DNA of 64,000 nt from Flagellimonas flava (GTDB lineage: Bacteria; Bacteroidota; Bacteroidia; Flavobacteriales; Flavobacteriaceae), in assembly GCF_900129665.1 (NCBI RefSeq), contig NZ_FQWL01000003.1, positions 310,001 to 374,000 on the forward strand. The letters are read 5' to 3'. Shown piece by piece: positions 61,838 to 64,000 of this stretch. The position numbers were made by a program, and so were the translations under genes. The notes under the pieces were generated by a model that saw only the letters and a list, made by a program, of their open reading frames with translations, made no database searches and was not told where the DNA came from. Numbering within the stretch: position 1 is the first letter of the stretch; every line of letters begins with the position of its first letter.

Positions 61838-63802
61838 CTAGAATTTCTTTTTGAGCTTCAACTCGCCCATTGGGTTATAATAGCGCCAGGTCCCTATCTG
61901 CTCATCCTTTCTATATCTTCCGGTGATTTTTTCAGCGCCATTAAGATGATATTCGCGATATCTACCATGTTTAAGTCCATCCTTAAGATCAACCTCAAAC
62001 CGGATGTTCCCATTGGCGTATTTTTTGGTGAAGGATTTTGCATTCAGGTCAGACGGATAGATGGGCTTTAAGTCAAAGATGGATTCCGAAATCCCCATGG
62101 GTGGCTGAATGGGTCTTTTGGGATTTGGGGCCGAGATGAATGGTTCCAAACGGTCGACATCTTGGTAATTCACCACCATGCGGCTCTCAAATAGATCATC
62201 GTCCGGACTGAGCTGAAGTCCCATTTTGGAAAAACATACAATAAAGTTCTTATTCTTTTTTAACTGTGCTTGGGTTTTGGCATCCACAATGGACCTCATG
62301 TTTTCGTAGAGCAAAGGAACATCGCTATAAAGGAATAAACTGGATTTGTTTTTGAACTTGGCATCAAAATCCTTAAAATCCTTTGATTGTTTCATAGTGT
62401 TTCCTTTTTGGAAGTCATCTATGATTCCTTTTAAGGTGTTTGGATTATTACTGAAGATTACATAGTCAGCAACCTGCGTGAAATAGGGTTTGTCAAATTC
62501 CTTAAATCGGTTCCCCAATAAAATTTTAAAGAAGCCCTTGATCGAAAGAAAATTGATTTCATAGCCCTTGTAGTCCACGGCCTTAAACTTTACCGGAGTC
62601 TTCTTTTTAATTTGCTTAAGCACAAAATCCAAGTTCCTTTTGGCCTCCGAGGAATCTTTGGCCTTTAGCACCAAGGCCAGATCATTCTTCTTTTTGGATA
62701 TACCCGTGTTGATTTGCAACAATGCAATTTCTTCCCCGATCCAATCGACAAAATTTTTCCTCACATCTATTTTAAGGAACTTTTCCACCTTCACTATCCC
62801 AGATTTATATCCCTCAAACTGTTCTGGATTCTTTTGTTGGATGGTCTCAAAATTTTCATAAAACGTTTGAAAGGAATCGAATCCATAACTTATATAAAGG
62901 GCAGTTCGGGCAGGGGCTATTTTAGGAATACTTCGTTTTGCCGTGCCCGACTTTTGAAGTGCCTTCAAATAGGTATGGTTGGTTGTGCTTATGTTGGTAT
63001 AGCCGTCCGCTGTGATAGTGCTGTTCTCATCCAAATCGATATGAAAGCCAGAAAACAAAAAGTTTTTGCTCGCACGATCTAACCATTCATTTTGCTGATC
63101 GGAAAAACGTGCATAATACTCATCCAAAAAATCGTATTGCAGGTACACGCGGAACAAATTCTCATATCCCACTCTGGAGTTGATTTCCAAAAAATCAAGG
63201 TTTCTTCCCAGTTTAGGTTCATCGTATTGATCTATGGAAGCCTCGACCAAGGTATGGGTATAGGAGGCCACCAGCTGGTTTTTGATAAAAGATAGATAAA
63301 GAGTCTCCTTATTTATGCGATCGAACACTTCCAAAATCTCGTGTTCATGATAAATACGCTTGCTCATCGTATAGTTCTCGTTGAGTAGTGTGTTCAGATA
63401 CGTTTTTAAGAGTTTTAGCTTGGCGATACGTTTTAGGTCAAGGACATAGAAAATGCCGTAGTCCTTTTTGCTGATCATGTGGATAGAAATAAAAAGGGAA
63501 CGACCATCAAAAAACTCGAACAACTTATGATTGTTGTTGAAGACCGTGTCCACCTTTTGTATGTTCTCTGTTAACTGGGCGAAGTAATCATTTTTTTGAA
63601 GATGTCGCCAAGCTTCGCTTTCACTTACCTTGGCCCAGCTGTCAACAGGCTTCTCAGATTCTATAATAAATACGGCATCTTCCGGAATTAGATAGATGGA
63701 TTGTAGATTGGTTTTGGGAGATAAAATAAAAATATAGGCCAGGTAGCATAGGTAAAGTACCAATAAGGCCAAAAGTCCAAGTAGAATTCTTTTTTTGGTC
63801 AT
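61838..63802 (-). CDS. DUF3352-like membrane-anchored protein with C-terminal MORN-like repeats
   Basis: Protein of 654 residues. One N-terminal transmembrane helix (about 5-27, LLGLLALLVLYLCYLAYIFIL) anchors a long extracytoplasmic part. Residues about 35-540 resemble the DUF3352 pattern (IPEDAVFIIESEKPVDSWAKV, then strands and ALVLKAKDSSEAKRNLDF). Residues about 590-654 carry two to three MORN-like units (YANGNIRFEVDLKDGLKHGRYREYHLNGAEKITGRYRKDEQIGTWRYYNPMG). The MORN-like tail resembles the toxin_immunity/MORN repeats seen in Bacteroidota. The function is unknown. It is divergent from the truncated gene at the window edge. Confidence 0.8.
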   Translation of the reverse strand: MTKKRILLGLLALLVLYLCYLAYIFILSPKTNLQSIYLIPEDAVFIIESEKPVDSWAKVSESEAWRHLQKNDYFAQLTENIQKVDTVFNNNHKLFEFFDGRSLFISIHMISKKDYGIFYVLDLKRIAKLKLLKTYLNTLLNENYTMSKRIYHEHEILEVFDRINKETLYLSFIKNQLVASYTHTLVEASIDQYDEPKLGRNLDFLEINSRVGYENLFRVYLQYDFLDEYYARFSDQQNEWLDRASKNFLFSGFHIDLDENSTITADGYTNISTTNHTYLKALQKSGTAKRSIPKIAPARTALYISYGFDSFQTFYENFETIQQKNPEQFEGYKSGIVKVEKFLKIDVRKNFVDWIGEEIALLQINTGISKKKNDLALVLKAKDSSEAKRNLDFVLKQIKKKTPVKFKAVDYKGYEINFLSIKGFFKILLGNRFKEFDKPYFTQVADYVIFSNNPNTLKGIIDDFQKGNTMKQSKDFKDFDAKFKNKSSLFLYSDVPLLYENMRSIVDAKTQAQLKKNKNFIVCFSKMGLQLSPDDDLFESRMVVNYQDVDRLEPFISAPNPKRPIQPPMGISESIFDLKPIYPSDLNAKSFTKKYANGNIRFEVDLKDGLKHGRYREYHLNGAEKITGRYRKDEQIGTWRYYNPMGELKLKKKF

Positions 63803-63867
63803 GGTTCCCGAAGCTTCTTATACCAAAACGACGAAACCGAATTTTTAGTTCGCCGATTTACATTAAA

Positions 63868-63898
63868 TTGATTTTAGCCAATGAATGGATTATTTTTA
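63868..63898 (+). promoter_or_regulatory. Candidate promoter of the last, truncated gene
   Basis: TTG, then 20 bases, then TATTTTTA, one base off TAnnTTTG. It ends 17 bases before the ATG. Confidence 0.45.
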
Positions 63899-63915
63899 CC
63901 CTTTAACTCTAACTC

Positions 63916-64000
63916 ATGAATACGCTTAAAAAACTGCTCAAGGGAATCACACTATTGGTAGTGCTACTTTTGCTTTTTGCTGTTGGGACACTATGGATAG
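63916..64000 (+). CDS. 5' part of a gene for an N-terminally membrane-anchored protein
   Basis: Only 28 codons lie inside the window. They begin MNTLKKLLKGITLL and continue as a single hydrophobic helix rich in Leu and Val, so the product starts with a signal peptide or an anchor. A plausible promoter precedes it. The rest lies beyond the window and the family cannot be named. Confidence 0.6.
   Translation, partial: MNTLKKLLKGITLLVVLLLLFAVGTLWI

Overview
The window looks like chromosome from a marine-type member of the Flavobacteriaceae (Bacteroidota), possibly near Muricauda/Allomuricauda. The genus is a guess from protein flavour. The phylum rests on several signs: type IX secretion (T9SS) cargo and a PorP/SprF partner, a TonB receptor with a FecR/ECF pair, many DUF families typical of flavobacteria, promoter -7 elements of the TAnnTTTG type, few Shine-Dalgarno sequences, and several GTG/TTG starts.

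Left part (1-16.3 kb, all minus strand): a partial outer-membrane protein gene, then an ECF sigma - membrane anti-sigma-like - DUF4097 operon. Next is a three-gene surface locus: a giant adhesin of about 3,500 residues (15 PKD/Ig-like modules, 15 DUF11 modules, a type B T9SS C-terminal domain), its PorP/SprF-type partner, and an OmpA/PD40 lattice protein. The giant gene's upstream region is dense in short palindromes and direct repeats.

Middle part (16.7-33.4 kb): housekeeping genes. These are a PNPOx-like protein, a zinc deaminase, tRNA-Leu(CAA), prs, rplY, pth, a T9SS-secreted reprolysin-like protease coupled to a lipoprotein, ribF, an HTTM membrane protein, serS, a TPR protein, a DUF4286 protein, a GGCT-like protein, rsmA and mgtE.

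Accessory stretch (33.4-42.2 kb): small membrane proteins, two membrane-tethered transcription factors (LytTR and LuxR types), a cupin, a D-2-hydroxyacid dehydrogenase, DUF4199, DUF1801, VOC and DUF4870-like genes. It then holds an arsenic operon (arsR - DUF6428 - arsN-like acetyltransferase - arsC) that carries no arsenite exporter, and a carboxypeptidase-regulatory-domain protein.

Right part (42.3-64 kb): a fused O-/N-acyltransferase probably for amino-acid lipids, aspartate kinase with a GNAT gene, fbp, a TerB protein, the helicase and PdeM genes of the ligase-associated DNA repair set (without the ligase and exonuclease), mfd, and an ECF sigma - FecR - TonB receptor cell-surface signalling operon. 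Divergent from that operon are two lipoproteins, one a putative HExxH metallopeptidase. The window closes with an ATP-pyrophosphatase (Dph6-like), a serine hydrolase, a DUF3352/MORN protein and a truncated membrane protein gene. I saw no insertion sequence, prophage, CRISPR array or rRNA. The best candidates for something undescribed are the repeat-rich control region of the giant adhesin, the 21-bp-spaced direct repeats before the LytTR gene, and the probable CTG start of the repair helicase.
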